From: Prevotella sp. P3-122
GTDB taxonomy: Bacteria; Bacteroidota; Bacteroidia; Bacteroidales; Bacteroidaceae
DNA: 64,000 nt
Direction: 5' to 3'
NCBI RefSeq assembly: GCF_002251365.1
Contig: NZ_NPJH01000013.1
Coordinates: forward strand, 62,001-126,000
The position numbers were made by a program, and so were the translations under genes. This document shows positions 8,825-19,832 of this stretch, in pieces. Position 1 is the first letter of the stretch; the number at the start of each line of letters is the position of its first letter. The notes beneath the pieces were generated by a model. The model was not told the origin of the DNA and did no database searches. It worked only from the letters and a program-made list of their open reading frames with translations.

Positions 8825-11674
8825 ATGGAGAAGTTCATTGAAATAAAGGGCGCACGCGTCAACAATCTGAAAAATATCAGCCTGAAGATACCACGTAACA
8901 AGTTTATTGTTGTAACGGGAGTCTCCGGCTCTGGCAAGTCATCGTTGGCATTCGACACATTGTATGCCGAGGGACAACGCCGGTACGTGGAGTCTCTGTC
9001 CGCTTACGCCAGACAGTTTCTTGGAAGGATGAGGAAGCCGGAATGCGACTTTATGAAAGGCTTACCTCCTGCTATTGCTATAGAGCAGAAAGTAACGGCT
9101 CGCAACCCACGCTCAACCGTGGGCACAAGCACGGAGATATACGAGTATATGCGCCTTCTGTTCGCACGCATCGGAAAGACCATCTCTCCCATATCCGGCG
9201 AGATAGTGAAGAAAAACACGATAGAAGATATTATTGGCTGCACACGCCAATACTCCAAAGGCACTAAGTTCATGGTACTCGCACCTATCCACATTGGAGA
9301 GGAACGGTCGCTGAAAGACCAGCTCGACACATATATTAAAGAGGGTTACATGCGTATACTTGCCGGAGCTGACATTGTACGCATAGAGGACTACTTGGAA
9401 GAGATGAGCCAAGGGCAAGTAACCGACCAGGCGAAGGACTTCTCGGGATGGCTGGTCATTGACCGTTTATCCGTGGATGACGACAAGGATACCATATCAC
9501 GACTGACGGACTCCGCAGAGACCGCCATGTATGAGGGACATGGCAGTTGCAGGCTGACATTCCTCCCGTCAGACATAAGCTATGACTTCTCTACCAGATA
9601 CGAGGCTGACGGCATCTCATTCGAGGAGCCAAACGACAACATGTTCTCATTCAACTCTCCTCTTGGAGCATGTCCGACGTGTGAGGGATTTGGCAAAATC
9701 ATGGGCATTGACGAGAAGCTCGTCATTCCCAATACAGCCCTAAGCGTTTATAACGGATGCGTGCAATGCTGGCATGGAGAGAAAATGAAGGAATGGCAGG
9801 AAGAGTTCTGCCGACGCGCGGCAATAGACAACTTTCCCATCTTCAAGCCATACTACGAGCTGACACGCAAGGAGAAGGACATGCTCTGGCACGGACTTCC
9901 CTCCGACAAGTACCGCGACCTGACTGAACAGGTGAGCATAGACGCATTCTTCCAGATGGTCAAGGACAACATGTACAAGATACAATACCGTGTGATGATG
10001 AGCAGATACCGTGGTAAGACAACATGTCCTGACTGTCACGGCGCACGTCTGAAGAAGGAGGCAACATGGGTGAAGATAAATGGAATGTCAATTACCGACC
10101 TAGTTGAAATGCCAGTATCGGCACTGGACAACTGGTTCAACAACCTAAAGCTCGACAGTCACGACGAGGCTATTGCCAAACGCCTGCTCACAGAGATACG
10201 CAGCAGACTTCATTTCCTCAACGAGGTTGGCCTAGGATATCTGACTCTGAACCGCAGCTCCAATACCCTATCGGGTGGAGAGAGCCAGCGCATAAACCTT
10301 ACGACATCGTTGGGCAGCTCGCTTGTAGGCTCGCTATACATTCTTGACGAGCCAAGCATCGGACTGCACAGCCGCGATACGGAAAGGCTCATTGGGGTGC
10401 TAAGGGACTTGCAGTCGATAGGCAACACGGTAATGGTTGTTGAGCACGACGAGGATATCATGAGGGCTGCCGACATGATTATCGACGTTGGTCCAGATGC
10501 AGGCAGCCACGGGGGTGAGATTGTGTATCAGGGTGTCCCACCAACCAACACAATGGACGGGCTGCCAGCCAAAGGGATAAGCCATACTGTTGACTACCTT
10601 AACGGCACCGACCAGATAGTAATCCCAACGTCACGAAGACAATGGAACAGGAGCCTGCTGCTTAAGGGATGCAGGATGAACAACCTCAAGGGAATAAACG
10701 CCAATATACCACTTAATATTCTAACAGTTATTACGGGAGTCTCGGGCTCAGGAAAGTCATCGCTCATAAAGGGCATACTATATCCCGCCATGAAACGGCA
10801 ACTTGACGAGGTGGCCGACGCCCCTGGCGAGTATATAGGAATGGAGGGTGACGTCGCAAGCATAGCACACGTAGAGTTCGTTGACCAAAATCCAATTGGC
10901 AAGAGCACACGCTCAAACCCTGCTACATACGTAAAGGCATACGACAGCATACGCTCGCTATTTGCCGAACAGCCCTTGGCCAAGCAACTGGGATTCTCCG
11001 CCCAGCACTTCTCCTTCAATACAGAGGGAGGACGTTGCGAGGAATGTAAGGGTGCTGGAACCATAACGGTAGAGATGCAGTTCATGGCCGACATCGTACT
11101 TGAATGTGAGGCATGCCACGGAGAAAGATTCAAGCACGACGTGCTCGATGTGAGATACAAGGGCAAGAACATCAACGACGTGCTCAACATGACCGTCAGC
11201 GAGGCTATAGCATTCTTTGACGAAGACGCAAAAGGCAAAAAGACATCACTTCAGAGAACTATTACAGACAGACTTCGTCCACTTGAGGATGTAGGACTAG
11301 GCTATATCAAACTCGGGCAAAACTCGTCAACCATGTCGGGAGGAGAAAACCAAAGAGTTAAGCTCGCCTACTTCATCGGACAGGAGAAGCAGGACCCTAC
11401 CTTATTCATCTTTGATGAACCAACAACGGGACTACATTTCCATGACATCAGCAAGTTGCTCCGTGCATTTGACGCACTAATTGAAAGAGGCCACTCTATT
11501 GTGGTCATTGAGCACAACATGGAGGTGATAAAATGTGCCGATTGGATAATTGACCTTGGGCCGGAAGGCGGAGACAAGGGAGGACAGATAGTGTTCGAGG
11601 GCACACCAGAGAGCTTAGCGGAATGCAAGCAGAGCATTACAGGACAATACATCAAAGAGAAAATAGGCTCATGA
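8825..11674 (+). CDS. uvrA: Excinuclease ABC subunit A
   Basis: DNA damage-recognition ATPase of nucleotide excision repair; loads UvrB on lesions. 949 residues, the family's usual size. The two ABC modules carry Walker [16 protein letters not shown] (about 32-46) and [13 protein letters not shown] (about 638-650), signatures LSGGESQRI and MSGGENQRV, and Walker [11 protein letters not shown] and [10 protein letters not shown]. Zinc-binding CxxC pairs are visible ([35 protein letters not shown]). Translation starts at the ATG 23 bp after a consensus promoter. The stop overlaps the start of the next gene (ATGA), so the downstream glycosyltransferase is translationally coupled. Confidence 0.98.
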   Translation: MEKFIEIKGARVNNLKNISLKIPRNKFIVVTGVSGSGKSSLAFDTLYAEGQRRYVESLSAYARQFLGRMRKPECDFMKGLPPAIAIEQKVTARNPRSTVGTSTEIYEYMRLLFARIGKTISPISGEIVKKNTIEDIIGCTRQYSKGTKFMVLAPIHIGEERSLKDQLDTYIKEGYMRILAGADIVRIEDYLEEMSQGQVTDQAKDFSGWLVIDRLSVDDDKDTISRLTDSAETAMYEGHGSCRLTFLPSDISYDFSTRYEADGISFEEPNDNMFSFNSPLGACPTCEGFGKIMGIDEKLVIPNTALSVYNGCVQCWHGEKMKEWQEEFCRRAAIDNFPIFKPYYELTRKEKDMLWHGLPSDKYRDLTEQVSIDAFFQMVKDNMYKIQYRVMMSRYRGKTTCPDCHGARLKKEATWVKINGMSITDLVEMPVSALDNWFNNLKLDSHDEAIAKRLLTEIRSRLHFLNEVGLGYLTLNRSSNTLSGGESQRINLTTSLGSSLVGSLYILDEPSIGLHSRDTERLIGVLRDLQSIGNTVMVVEHDEDIMRAADMIIDVGPDAGSHGGEIVYQGVPPTNTMDGLPAKGISHTVDYLNGTDQIVIPTSRRQWNRSLLLKGCRMNNLKGINANIPLNILTVITGVSGSGKSSLIKGILYPAMKRQLDEVADAPGEYIGMEGDVASIAHVEFVDQNPIGKSTRSNPATYVKAYDSIRSLFAEQPLAKQLGFSAQHFSFNTEGGRCEECKGAGTITVEMQFMADIVLECEACHGERFKHDVLDVRYKGKNINDVLNMTVSEAIAFFDEDAKGKKTSLQRTITDRLRPLEDVGLGYIKLGQNSSTMSGGENQRVKLAYFIGQEKQDPTLFIFDEPTTGLHFHDISKLLRAFDALIERGHSIVVIEHNMEVIKCADWIIDLGPEGGDKGGQIVFEGTPESLAECKQSITGQYIKEKIGS

Positions 11675-12579
11675 ACGATAAGAATCTTTCCATAGCCATT
11701 CCGACAAGAAACGACGACTGCAGCCAGACTGTCAGCAAACTGCTGGAGCAAGCACGTAGGGAAACGTCTCTTGACTTCGAGATACTGATTGCTGATGACG
11801 CATCAGACAATGCGGAGGTTATCAGACAACTCAACATTATTGGCAATCAGGAAGGTTGTCGGTTAATACGTCTGAAGGAAAACGTTGGGAGGGCTCCCGT
11901 GCGCAACATGCTTGCGAGAGAAGCTAAATATGACAAAGTACTGTTCATTGACGCGGGGGTTGACATAAACAACCAGGATTTCCTGAAGACATACATACTT
12001 CATGCCAATGATGCCGACATTGTATGCGGAGGATGGAAGACTGAGGTCGGAGCAGAAACGGCAAAAGCCAATCTTAGAGCAAAATACGAACTGGGCTGTG
12101 AGAAAAATCATACGCCACTGCAACGCAATAAACATCCATACCGCTCATTCCGTACCGTAAACTTTCTCGTTCATAAAGACATATTGCTGAATAATCCTTT
12201 TCCGGCCGACATGACCGGATATGGTTACGAAGATGTAGTATTCGGCAAACAGGCAGAAAAGGCTGGATGCACGGTTCTACACATTGACAACCCTGTTGTC
12301 TACAAGTCATACGAGGATAATGAAGCTTTTGTCAGCAAAACAATACAATCTGTCAACACATTATATATATATAGGGAACGCATCGGACAATATTCAAAAC
12401 TCCACAGCATTGCTTTCAGACTACGCAAGCTGAGACTGGACTCACTTATGATCTTCTTGTACAAGCAGCGTTCAGAAACATGGAAAAAGCAACTCTGCGG
12501 CAACTGTCCATCATTGCGCATGCTAAGCCTACTGAAACTTGGCTGTTACCTTTCACTCCTCGGTAATGACGTAAGATGA
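11671..12579 (+). CDS. Family 2 (GT-A fold) glycosyltransferase
   Basis: Predicted to transfer a sugar from a nucleotide sugar to a surface glycan or lipid acceptor. 302 residues. The N terminus has the GT2 pattern SIAIPTRND, then ILIADDASDN and RLKENVGRAPVRNMLAREA, with an FIDAGVD stretch where GT2 enzymes carry the metal-binding DxD. The acceptor side holds GYGYEDVVFGKQAEKAG, the typical ED motif. I choose the ATG at 11671, which overlaps the uvrA stop by four bases (ATGA); an in-frame start inside uvrA is less likely. The C-terminal 60 residues are basic with hydrophobic stretches (LRMLSLLKLGCYLSLLG) and may touch the membrane. Its last 34 bp overlap the convergent lipoprotein gene. The acceptor is unknown. 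Confidence 0.85.
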   Translation: MNDKNLSIAIPTRNDDCSQTVSKLLEQARRETSLDFEILIADDASDNAEVIRQLNIIGNQEGCRLIRLKENVGRAPVRNMLAREAKYDKVLFIDAGVDINNQDFLKTYILHANDADIVCGGWKTEVGAETAKANLRAKYELGCEKNHTPLQRNKHPYRSFRTVNFLVHKDILLNNPFPADMTGYGYEDVVFGKQAEKAGCTVLHIDNPVVYKSYEDNEAFVSKTIQSVNTLYIYRERIGQYSKLHSIAFRLRKLRLDSLMIFLYKQRSETWKKQLCGNCPSLRMLSLLKLGCYLSLLGNDVR

Positions 12580-12992
12580 ACAGCCCAACGACCATTGTTC
12601 CCTAATATTTCCAAACAGAATGTCGCCTCCTCGCGCAACACGGGTTGCCGATCAATGCTGTCCATCTCCAGAAAATTGCGAACCAAAACTGTTGCCACAA
12701 CACACGAGTCATTCACAATAACCGCATCAGGCATTACCTCTACTGTTGCGAGTTCTGTTTTTGTGTTGATCAGTTCCAAGTCATCTTGCGTCACTTGTGA
12801 GCCAGCATAGCTCAGCCAAGGCAAGGAACTATCTGTGGCATAAGATGCAGCCTTCGGATAGTCCCAGTTGAAATAAGCTACGGAAAAAGACTCCACAGCC
12901 TGCTCCCATGGAGCAAAATCGTCAGAATGGCTGCACGAGCCGAGCAACGTCAACAACATTGCCGCAAAGTATGGCAAAAAGGCTTGTTTCAT
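12546..12992 (-). CDS. Small lipoprotein of unknown function
   Basis: 148 residues. The signal peptide MKQAFLPYFAAMLLTLLGSC ends in lipobox LGSC, so the mature protein starts at about Cys20 and is followed by SHSDDF, an acidic stretch compatible with surface export in Bacteroidetes. The rest has a pattern resembling DUF4878/NTF2-like lipoproteins (AYFNWDYPKAASYATDS, then a beta-rich end ILGNNGRWAVHLTSLP), but I am not certain of the family. Its 3' end overlaps the convergent glycosyltransferase by 34 bp. It has its own promoter at 13013-13044. Confidence 0.75.
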   Translation of the reverse strand: MKQAFLPYFAAMLLTLLGSCSHSDDFAPWEQAVESFSVAYFNWDYPKAASYATDSSLPWLSYAGSQVTQDDLELINTKTELATVEVMPDAVIVNDSCVVATVLVRNFLEMDSIDRQPVLREEATFCLEILGNNGRWAVHLTSLPRSER

Positions 12993-13012
12993 ATAAAAAT
13001 CTTAAATTACGA

Positions 13013-13044
13013 CAAAGGTAAGGAAATAATTTTGTAATATCAAA
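13013..13044 (-). promoter_or_regulatory. Promoter for the small lipoprotein gene
   Basis: On the minus strand: TTTG (13044-13041), 20 bp, TACCTTTG (13020-13013). It overlaps the opposite promoter at 13031-13061, so the two divergent genes share a 50-bp control region. Confidence 0.7.
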
Positions 13045-13061
13045 CCTTTTGTGTACTTTTG
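13031..13061 (+). promoter_or_regulatory. Promoter for the metallo-hydrolase gene
   Basis: TTTG at 13031-13034, exactly 19 bp, TACTTTTG at 13054-13061. The ATG at 13081 is 19 bp further on, which argues against the in-frame GTG at 13051 that lies inside the promoter. Confidence 0.75.
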
Positions 13062-13080
13062 TAGAAAACATAGAACAAAA

Positions 13081-13887
13081 ATGCTACAATTCATATCCTT
13101 TGGAAGCGGAAGCAGTGGCAACAGCTGCTTATTGTTCACGGAGAATGAAGGACTACTTATTGATGCAGGAATTGGCGTTAGAACGCTGAGAAAGCACCTC
13201 CGTGAATATGGCATTCCCCTTTCCAAGATAAACAACATACTTATTACGCACGACCACGCTGACCATGTGATGTCTGTTGGAAGCCTGAGCAGAGACTTCC
13301 AACTTCCTGTATATACTACGGAGAAAGTACACAAGGGGATATATGGCAACTGGTGCGTAAAGCACAAGATTGCTCAGAGTCTGCAGAAAGTCATAGAGAA
13401 AGGACAGACTTTTCGCCTTGGAGACTTTGAGATAACACCTTTCGAGGTACCGCATGACAGTACGGACAATGTGGGTTACAAGATTGTTGCTCAGGGTGTA
13501 TGCTTCTGCCTTATGACAGACATAGGCATAATCACAGACGAGATAAAAACAGTCATCGCTGAGGCACAATACCTTGTAATCGAGGCGAACCACGATGAGG
13601 AAATGCTCAAGAACGGACCATATTCACAGCATCTTAAAGGACGTATCCTCGGACCACGAGGACACCTGAGCAATACTGACTGTGGAAAGGCAATAGCAGA
13701 GAACGCCACAAGCAAGTTGAAACATGCATGGCTGTGCCACCTTAGCGACGAGAACAATCATCCGGAACTGGCAAAAAAGACAGTAGAGCAGGTGCTGCAA
13801 AGCTATGGGATAATTGCTGGCGTTGACTTTAGTCTGGACATTCTAAAACGGAAGACTCCTACTGGTATCTACGAGCTGAAGCCATGA
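13081..13887 (+). CDS. Metallo-beta-lactamase fold hydrolase, YycJ/WalJ-like
   Basis: 268 residues from the ATG at 13081. The N terminus FISFGSGSSGNSCLLF and LLIDAGIGVRTLRKHL are typical of the YycJ subfamily of MBL-fold enzymes, some of which are 5'-to-3' DNA exonucleases linked to repair or to cell-wall signalling. The dinuclear metal site is THDHADH (56-62), followed by further ligands in VPHDSTDNVG, LMTDIG and the distal HLSDENNHPE region. Cytosolic, no signal peptide. It stands alone with its own promoter, 45 bp before the FimB-like gene. The true substrate is not visible from sequence. Confidence 0.85.
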   Translation: MLQFISFGSGSSGNSCLLFTENEGLLIDAGIGVRTLRKHLREYGIPLSKINNILITHDHADHVMSVGSLSRDFQLPVYTTEKVHKGIYGNWCVKHKIAQSLQKVIEKGQTFRLGDFEITPFEVPHDSTDNVGYKIVAQGVCFCLMTDIGIITDEIKTVIAEAQYLVIEANHDEEMLKNGPYSQHLKGRILGPRGHLSNTDCGKAIAENATSKLKHAWLCHLSDENNHPELAKKTVEQVLQSYGIIAGVDFSLDILKRKTPTGIYELKP

Positions 13888-13932
13888 CGTGACAATTTCA
13901 CAAGAAACCAAAACTTTTTAATACACGCAAAC

Positions 13933-14829
13933 ATGAAAAGAGTAAAACAGGCATTGCTTCTAACAGCTCTGATACTAACAACTTCATGCGAGAAAGTTGT
14001 ACTTGATGAGACACTGTCAGGTGATGACAACGGCGTGAATACACCAACGTCCAATATCACCATTCACATATCAGGAGTGGGAAATGCAGAATACGAGGAA
14101 AATTCGGCTAAAACCACCAGGGCCATGCAACCAATAGAAGAACTGTGCACACGAATAAACCTCGCTCTATACCAGAATGGTGAGCGAGCGTACTATGTAA
14201 ACCAAAAGTCAACAGACAGCGACTTTGGCAATTTCAACCTTAATGTCCCAACTGGTATATACACCCTAATGGTGGTAGCTCATTCGGGAGAGTCATCTGC
14301 AACGACAACCAACTTGCGGAAAATCACTTTCAACGGAAAAATCACAGACACTTTCCACTATGCAGACTCCCTCTTTGAGGTTCATGAGACAAACTCGCCC
14401 GTTGAGATTACTCTCGAAAGGGTTGTAGGAATGTTCAGACTCGACATAACAGACACCATCCCTACAGAAGTTGCACGCCTAAAATTCTATTATACAGGCG
14501 GTTCATCAACACTCGACGGGCTGACAGGCATTGGGTGCGTGGACAGCAGGCAGACCGAGTACCGCAATGTTGCTCCCGATGTGCATGTTTATGATGTGTA
14601 TACTTTTCCACACGCCCCGGAAAAGCCCATAACGATGACTATAACAGCTCAGGATGCCAACGAGAGCACAATAGCTGAACGCAAATTTGTGGACGTTGGA
14701 ATAAGCAAAAACAAAATTACCCGATACCAGGGAAATTTCTTCAACTCCACCACCACCCCATCGAAAGACTTCAATATCAGTATGACAGCCGATCCAGACT
14801 GGCTTGAAGAAACTACCGTGTCATTCTGA
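13933..14829 (+). CDS. FimB/Mfa2-family fimbrial anchor-type lipoprotein
   Basis: 298 residues with signal MKRVKQALLLTALILTTSC (lipobox TTSC, Cys19). The remainder is beta-rich with the layout of FimB/Mfa2 proteins: SNITIHISG near the start, LCTRINLALYQNGERAYYVNQ, VPTGIYTLMVVAH, and VEITLERVVGMFRLDITD, where each half resembles a transthyretin-like sandwich. In Porphyromonas and Bacteroides, members anchor and limit the length of type V fimbriae. No fimbrillin gene is next to it, so it may be an orphan or a related adhesin. No clear promoter box is seen in the 45-bp gap to the upstream gene. Confidence 0.82.
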   Translation: MKRVKQALLLTALILTTSCEKVVLDETLSGDDNGVNTPTSNITIHISGVGNAEYEENSAKTTRAMQPIEELCTRINLALYQNGERAYYVNQKSTDSDFGNFNLNVPTGIYTLMVVAHSGESSATTTNLRKITFNGKITDTFHYADSLFEVHETNSPVEITLERVVGMFRLDITDTIPTEVARLKFYYTGGSSTLDGLTGIGCVDSRQTEYRNVAPDVHVYDVYTFPHAPEKPITMTITAQDANESTIAERKFVDVGISKNKITRYQGNFFNSTTTPSKDFNISMTADPDWLEETTVSF

Positions 14830-14900
14830 ATTCCGAAATGCCTCTATTTCCAGTACTTTCACCATAACATATAAACCCTTATCGAACAAATTATACAAAA

Positions 14901-14936
14901 CAGGGAGCGTAACCCATCATGGTGTCACGCTCCCTG
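14901..14936. terminator. Bidirectional terminator between FimB-like gene and glgP
   Basis: Perfect 10-bp stem CAGGGAGCGT/ACGCTCCCTG (14901-14910 with 14927-14936) with a 16-nt loop. On the plus strand it is followed by six T's (14940 onwards), on the minus strand by TTTTGTATAA. It serves the two convergent genes on either side. Confidence 0.85.
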
Positions 14937-14984
14937 CTATTTTTTACTACTTGCTTATGTCTGCAAGTAGCTGCTATTCTATTA

Positions 14985-17546
14985 TTAGTCGAGCCACTTA
15001 ACGTAGCAGAAGTCCTGACGGTGTGGCAGGTTCTCATTCTTCGGGAACATACGAACGCAGCAACGGTAAGAACCAGCTGCATATGGTTCAACATTAGCCT
15101 CGAAGGTATAGAGGTTGCCCTCATGACCAACCATATCAAAAGGATATACGTTGTGTACCTCACGGTCACCACCATCACGTACGTTCGACAATACAACAAG
15201 CTCCAAGCCTACAGCATCGTTCAGACCCTGCTCGTCGATAACGTAACGCAGCTTGTATGTAACACCTGTCTCAGCAGCATTGTCGAGGATAGGATTCTCC
15301 TTGGAAACAACCTTGATTGAGTCCCAACGCTCTGCTACGGTTTCCTTCCACTGTGCAATATCCTTTGCCAGACGGTTGTTGTCGGCAGAAAGCTTCTTGA
15401 AGCGGGCAGCCTCCTTGCAGTAGAAGCGATCGTAATAGTCATCGAGCTGACGCTTCATGGTGTAGTGAGGTGCTATGGTTGCGATAGACTTCTTGATAAC
15501 TTGTATCCACTCCTCGCTGTAACCCTTCTTGTTCTTGTTGTAGAACATTGGAATAATCTCATTCTCAAGCAGAGAGTAGATAGTAGCAGCATCGAGCTGA
15601 TCCTGATGACCCTGGTTCTGGTATGTACGCTTCTCTGTAAGTGCCCATCCAGCACCCTCGCGGTAGCCCTCAAGCCACCATCCGTCAAGTACTGAAAGGT
15701 TTACAACACCGTTCATCTCTGCCTTCTCGCCTGACGTACCAGAAGCCTCCAGAGGACGGGTAGGAGTATTCATCCAGATATCCACACCAGAAACAAGACG
15801 GCGTGCAAGCATGAAGTCATAATCCTCGAGGAAGATAATCTTACCAAGGAACTCAGGACGCTGGCTAATTTCGTATATCTTCTTGATAAGACCCTGTCCT
15901 GCACCGTCTGCGGGGTGAGCCTTACCGGCAAAGAGGAACTTCACTGGACGCTCAGGGTTGTTGACAATCTTAGACAGACGGTCGAGGTCGGTAAAGAGCA
16001 GGTGAGCACGCTTGTAGGTAGCAAAACGACGGCAGAAACCAATGATAAGGGCATTGCTGTCGATGCTCTCAAGCAGAGAAACTACGCGTGAAGGATCTCC
16101 CTGATTCTTGAGCCAGGTCTCACGGAATTGTACACGGATATAGTCTACGAGCTTTTGCTTCAGGCCCTTACGAGTCTTCCATATCTCCTCGTCATCTACA
16201 TTATAGATGGCCTCCCAGATATTCTGGTTGCTCTGGTCAGACATGAAGTTCTTGTCGAAATACTTGCCGTAAAGCTGCTTCCACTCTGTTGCTGCCCATG
16301 TTGGGAAGTGAACGCCATTGGTAACATAGCCAACGTGATTCTCCTCAGGATAGTAGCCGTTCCAGATTGGAGCGAACATCTTCTGAGAAACCCATCCGTG
16401 GAGCTTAGACACACCATTAACCTCCTGGCAGGTGTTGCAAGCGAATGTAGACATGCAGAAACGCTCAGAATGATCATCGGGGTTCTGACGGCCCATGCCG
16501 ATAAACTCGTCCCAAGAGATACCCAACTTAGCAGGATAGCCACCCATGTACTTGCCGAAGAGACCCTCGTCAAAATAGTCGTGACCAGCTGGTACTGGAG
16601 TGTGAACAGTATAAAGTGAGGATGCACGTACGAGCTCCATAGCCTCGTTGAACGAAAGACCACTCTCTACGTAGTCGCACAGACGCTGGAGATTGCAAAG
16701 GGCAGCATGACCCTCGTTGCAATGGTAGATATCCTTCTTGATGCCGAGTTTCTTCAACAGCTGCATACCACCTATACCAAGCAAAATCTCCTGCTTCAGA
16801 CGGTTCTCCCAGTCGCCACCATAAAGTGAGTGAGTGATAGGCTTGTCAAACTCAGAGTTCAAATCGTTGTCTGTATCAAGCAGATAGAGCTTAACACGAC
16901 CAACATTGGCAACCCATACAGAGGCGTGAACTTGATAATTTGTATATGGAACGTCTACGACTACAGGATTACCCTCAGCATCGAGAACACGCTCTACAGG
17001 AATAGAGTTGAAGTTCTGAGCCTCATACTTGGCAATCTGCTGACCATCCATGCTCAGAGTCTGTGTGAAATAGCCAAAACGATAAAGGAAACCGATAGCG
17101 CACATGTCAACATTGCTGTCGGAAGCCTCTTTAACATAGTCACCGGCAAGCATTCCAAGACCACCAGAGTAAATCTTCAGAGCAGAGTGGATACCATACT
17201 CCATACAGAAATATGCCACAGACGGGCGAGTAGCGTCAGGCTTTACATTCATATAGTCCTTGAATGACTTGTAAACAGCCTGAATGCGCTTCATCATTGC
17301 CTTATCGTTAACAATCTCCTCCTTGCGCTCGTAGCCGAGACGCTCGAGAAGCATCACAGGATTGTGCTTGACAGCACTGTAAAGCTTAGGATCGATGTCA
17401 CGGAACAGGTCACGGGCCTCGTAGTTCCAAGCCCACCACATGTTATGTGCCAACTCGTCAAGACACTTCAGCTCTTCTGGAAGTCTCGACTTAATGGTTA
17501 ACTCCTTCCATTGTGGAGCATTTGCATAATCTGATTTAATCTTCAT
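14985..17546 (-). CDS. glgP: Alpha-glucan (glycogen) phosphorylase, GT35
   Basis: Releases glucose-1-phosphate from the ends of glycogen using phosphate and PLP. 853 residues, of the bacterial type lacking the animal regulatory N terminus (alpha-glucan phosphorylase subfamily). Recognisable parts: an N-terminal DUF3417-like stretch [66 protein letters not shown], and near the C-terminal third the PLP-lysine region [20 protein letters not shown] with the lysine present. It lies 37 bp downstream of the glycogen synthase in the same direction, so synthesis and breakdown enzymes are co-expressed. A terminator follows at 14901-14936. Confidence 0.95.
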   Translation of the reverse strand: MKIKSDYANAPQWKELTIKSRLPEELKCLDELAHNMWWAWNYEARDLFRDIDPKLYSAVKHNPVMLLERLGYERKEEIVNDKAMMKRIQAVYKSFKDYMNVKPDATRPSVAYFCMEYGIHSALKIYSGGLGMLAGDYVKEASDSNVDMCAIGFLYRFGYFTQTLSMDGQQIAKYEAQNFNSIPVERVLDAEGNPVVVDVPYTNYQVHASVWVANVGRVKLYLLDTDNDLNSEFDKPITHSLYGGDWENRLKQEILLGIGGMQLLKKLGIKKDIYHCNEGHAALCNLQRLCDYVESGLSFNEAMELVRASSLYTVHTPVPAGHDYFDEGLFGKYMGGYPAKLGISWDEFIGMGRQNPDDHSERFCMSTFACNTCQEVNGVSKLHGWVSQKMFAPIWNGYYPEENHVGYVTNGVHFPTWAATEWKQLYGKYFDKNFMSDQSNQNIWEAIYNVDDEEIWKTRKGLKQKLVDYIRVQFRETWLKNQGDPSRVVSLLESIDSNALIIGFCRRFATYKRAHLLFTDLDRLSKIVNNPERPVKFLFAGKAHPADGAGQGLIKKIYEISQRPEFLGKIIFLEDYDFMLARRLVSGVDIWMNTPTRPLEASGTSGEKAEMNGVVNLSVLDGWWLEGYREGAGWALTEKRTYQNQGHQDQLDAATIYSLLENEIIPMFYNKNKKGYSEEWIQVIKKSIATIAPHYTMKRQLDDYYDRFYCKEAARFKKLSADNNRLAKDIAQWKETVAERWDSIKVVSKENPILDNAAETGVTYKLRYVIDEQGLNDAVGLELVVLSNVRDGGDREVHNVYPFDMVGHEGNLYTFEANVEPYAAGSYRCCVRMFPKNENLPHRQDFCYVKWLD

Positions 17547-17583
17547 AAATTCAATCTTTATTGAATAGTTATAATAATTTATT

Positions 17584-19248
17584 TTATCTCTCTAATTTGT
17601 TACGATTCTCTGAGGAACGCAGTGCAAAGTCATAAGCCTCAAGATAATAGGCGATAAACTTATCCCACAAAGCCTTCTTCGAGAGTTTCTCAGCGTTGGC
17701 GCGCGCCTTCTTCACCTCTGCGGCGCCGAAGGAGGCATAGCGGCAGACTGTGTCCTTAATTCTGTCGACCACCTCGCTGTAGTTGTAGTCCGTACGGTGT
17801 ATAACCTCCACGCCATCCTCTATGGTAGAGATTCCACCCTTTACGCCGTTTGCCCAGAGACCAAAGCCAGCCAAATCGGTAGTGATACATGGAACCTTGA
17901 AAGCAACAGCCTCAAGAGGGGTATAACCCCAGGGCTCATAATAGGATGGATATACACAGAGGTCGTTACCAAGAACAACATCATAATATGTAAGGTCGAG
18001 GATGCCGTCGTCACCTGTCAGATAACAAGGAATAAAGACGAGTTTTACCTTATCGGAAGGTGCATTCTCCATACCCAGATATCTCATCATGCCAAGAACT
18101 TTGTCCTCGCCCATATTATTGAGCCAATGAGTAAGCATCGGATACTCCATAGGACCATCAAAAGATCCTTTGTCCATACGCTCCTTAAGGTCTGCACGTG
18201 CATCACCTACCCAGGCAGGAACCTCTATGAAAGCTACAACCTCTTTTTCTAATCCCTGCTCAAAACGCAATCTGTTCATAGCCTCGATGAACACATCGAT
18301 ACCTTTATTTCTGAACTCATAGCGTCCACTGGTAGCAACTATCATGGCATCATCGCCAATGACAGTACCGGTAAGACAGCTGGCAACCTTCAGAAGCTTC
18401 TGTCGGGCAGCTTTACGTCTGCGTGTAAAATCAGCACCACGGGGAACGAAATCATTCTCAAAACCATTTGGCAGAACAACATCCACCGGCTTGTCCATCA
18501 GCTCGGCACACTCACGGGCTGTAATATCGCTAACTGTGGTGAAACAGTCAACATTAAAAGCAGTTTGCTTCTCTATCGAATGCTTGCTCTGCATGTTGAG
18601 CTCGCCAGCCATCTGGTCGCCATTGTAGGCAGGCAGATAGTCATAAAGCGGCTTGTTATTTCCAGCTATACTCCTGCCGATACTTGTTGCGTGAGTGGTG
18701 AATATAGTAGCAATGGCAGGAACATGATGCCTTATATAAAGCAGGCCAAGTCCTGTCATCCACTCATTGCCGTGATAGATAACCTTCTGTGATGAATCAA
18801 GATAATAGTTGTAGAAACTCTCAACGACAAGTGCGGCAGCATATGAGAACATCGAGGCCTCGTCGTAGTCACCATACCCATGAAGACTGTCTACACCAAA
18901 CAGTTCCCATAAACGGCTATAAATCTTGTCTTTCTGTGAATAGTAGTTTGCAAAATCAACGAGTATCGCTATAGGATTTCCAGGGATTGTCCATCTGCCA
19001 ACCTTTACCTTAAGGTCTGAGGTAAGCACAGCCTTTTGCCAATCAGCAAAAAGAGTCTTGTCCTCTATAAAATACGGACATTTTTTTTCTCCCCAGCAAT
19101 CAGGGCCTATAAAAACAACCTTATCATGCAACTTTGATTGCAACGTATTCGCCCTTGTTGAAAGTACAGTGTATATTCCACCTACTTTATTACATACTTC
19201 CCAACTTGATTCGAATATGAAGTCAGGAAACAATTTACTATTACCCAT
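17584..19248 (-). CDS. Glycogen synthase, eukaryote-like GT3 family
   Basis: Extends alpha-1,4-glucan. 554 residues. The N terminus [20 protein letters not shown] is the signature of GT3 (animal/fungal glycogen synthase) rather than ADP-glucose GlgA (GT5). Further signs: [38 protein letters not shown], and the acidic pair in [20 protein letters not shown] (EPWGYTPLE, the retaining-GT donor motif). No branching enzyme or ADP-glucose pyrophosphorylase gene is nearby. GT3 members often use UDP-glucose; that is inferred here. The start is the ATG at 19248, 24 bp after a promoter box. Confidence 0.92.
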   Translation of the reverse strand: MGNSKLFPDFIFESSWEVCNKVGGIYTVLSTRANTLQSKLHDKVVFIGPDCWGEKKCPYFIEDKTLFADWQKAVLTSDLKVKVGRWTIPGNPIAILVDFANYYSQKDKIYSRLWELFGVDSLHGYGDYDEASMFSYAAALVVESFYNYYLDSSQKVIYHGNEWMTGLGLLYIRHHVPAIATIFTTHATSIGRSIAGNNKPLYDYLPAYNGDQMAGELNMQSKHSIEKQTAFNVDCFTTVSDITARECAELMDKPVDVVLPNGFENDFVPRGADFTRRRKAARQKLLKVASCLTGTVIGDDAMIVATSGRYEFRNKGIDVFIEAMNRLRFEQGLEKEVVAFIEVPAWVGDARADLKERMDKGSFDGPMEYPMLTHWLNNMGEDKVLGMMRYLGMENAPSDKVKLVFIPCYLTGDDGILDLTYYDVVLGNDLCVYPSYYEPWGYTPLEAVAFKVPCITTDLAGFGLWANGVKGGISTIEDGVEVIHRTDYNYSEVVDRIKDTVCRYASFGAAEVKKARANAEKLSKKALWDKFIAYYLEAYDFALRSSENRNKLER

Positions 19249-19272
19249 TACTATATATTAATATAACGGCGG

Positions 19273-19304
19273 CAAAGATACTATAAAAATTCTAAATTAC
19301 CAAT
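19273..19304 (-). promoter_or_regulatory. Promoter of the glycogen synthase-phosphorylase pair
   Basis: On the minus strand TATCTTTG at 19280-19273, with only a partial upstream element (ATTG, 19304-19301) 20 bp before it. Confidence 0.6.
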
Positions 19305-19331
19305 ATAAACTTGCATATTTTTAAAAAAACA

Positions 19332-19362
19332 CTTGTTTTCTTGATATAAACAAGTATCTTTG
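19332..19362 (+). promoter_or_regulatory. Promoter of the secreted hypothetical gene
   Basis: CTTG at 19332-19335, 19 bp, TATCTTTG at 19355-19362; ATG at 19383. Confidence 0.65.
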
Positions 19363-19382
19363 CAACCAAAAACACCAAATAT

Positions 19383-19832
19383 ATGAAACGTATAATTATC
19401 TATATCATCTGTTTGCTCTCCACAATTACAGTATACGCACAGTCGTCAGTAAGAGGCGACCAGGCTCCACGGCATTTCGTGGGAAAAATTTACAATAGCC
19501 AATACGACATATACATTCACATGGATCTGGAAAACAGCTCCATTATAGTGCCACAGCAAGAGATATTTGGGGAGATACCAGGATACCTCGGTGACAACAA
19601 AGACTCCAGAAAATGGCTGATTACCAATGCCACTATCACCTCCGACGGCAAGGCTTCCCTCTCCATTATCAACGATTATGGCAGCGAGGACCTAAAAGCT
19701 ACGCTCCAAATGCTCAACGATACAACTTATATTCTGCTTCAGGAATCAGGAAGCACTATAAAACTGGCACGAAACCGCAAATGGGTAAAACTTCCTCAGA
19801 AACTCATATTCAAAAAGGATATTAGGAAATAG
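19383..19832 (+). CDS. Secreted hypothetical protein
   Basis: 149 residues, not a family I recognise. The signal peptide MKRIIIYIICLLSTITVYAQ ends in AQ and lacks a lipobox cysteine, so the product is periplasmic or secreted. The mature part is short and beta-rich, with DIYIHMDLENSSIIVPQQEI, ASLSIINDYGSEDLKATLQM and TTYILLQESG, suggesting a small beta-barrel or sandwich; the C terminus is basic (KLPQKLIFKKDIRK). It has its own promoter divergent from glycogen synthase and is followed by a 367-bp non-coding region. Function unknown. Confidence 0.75.
   Translation: MKRIIIYIICLLSTITVYAQSSVRGDQAPRHFVGKIYNSQYDIYIHMDLENSSIIVPQQEIFGEIPGYLGDNKDSRKWLITNATITSDGKASLSIINDYGSEDLKATLQMLNDTTYILLQESGSTIKLARNRKWVKLPQKLIFKKDIRK

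Noticed and set aside
13051-13080. GTG start for the metallo-hydrolase
   Set aside because: It lies inside the -7 region of its promoter; family N terminus begins at the ATG at 13081.
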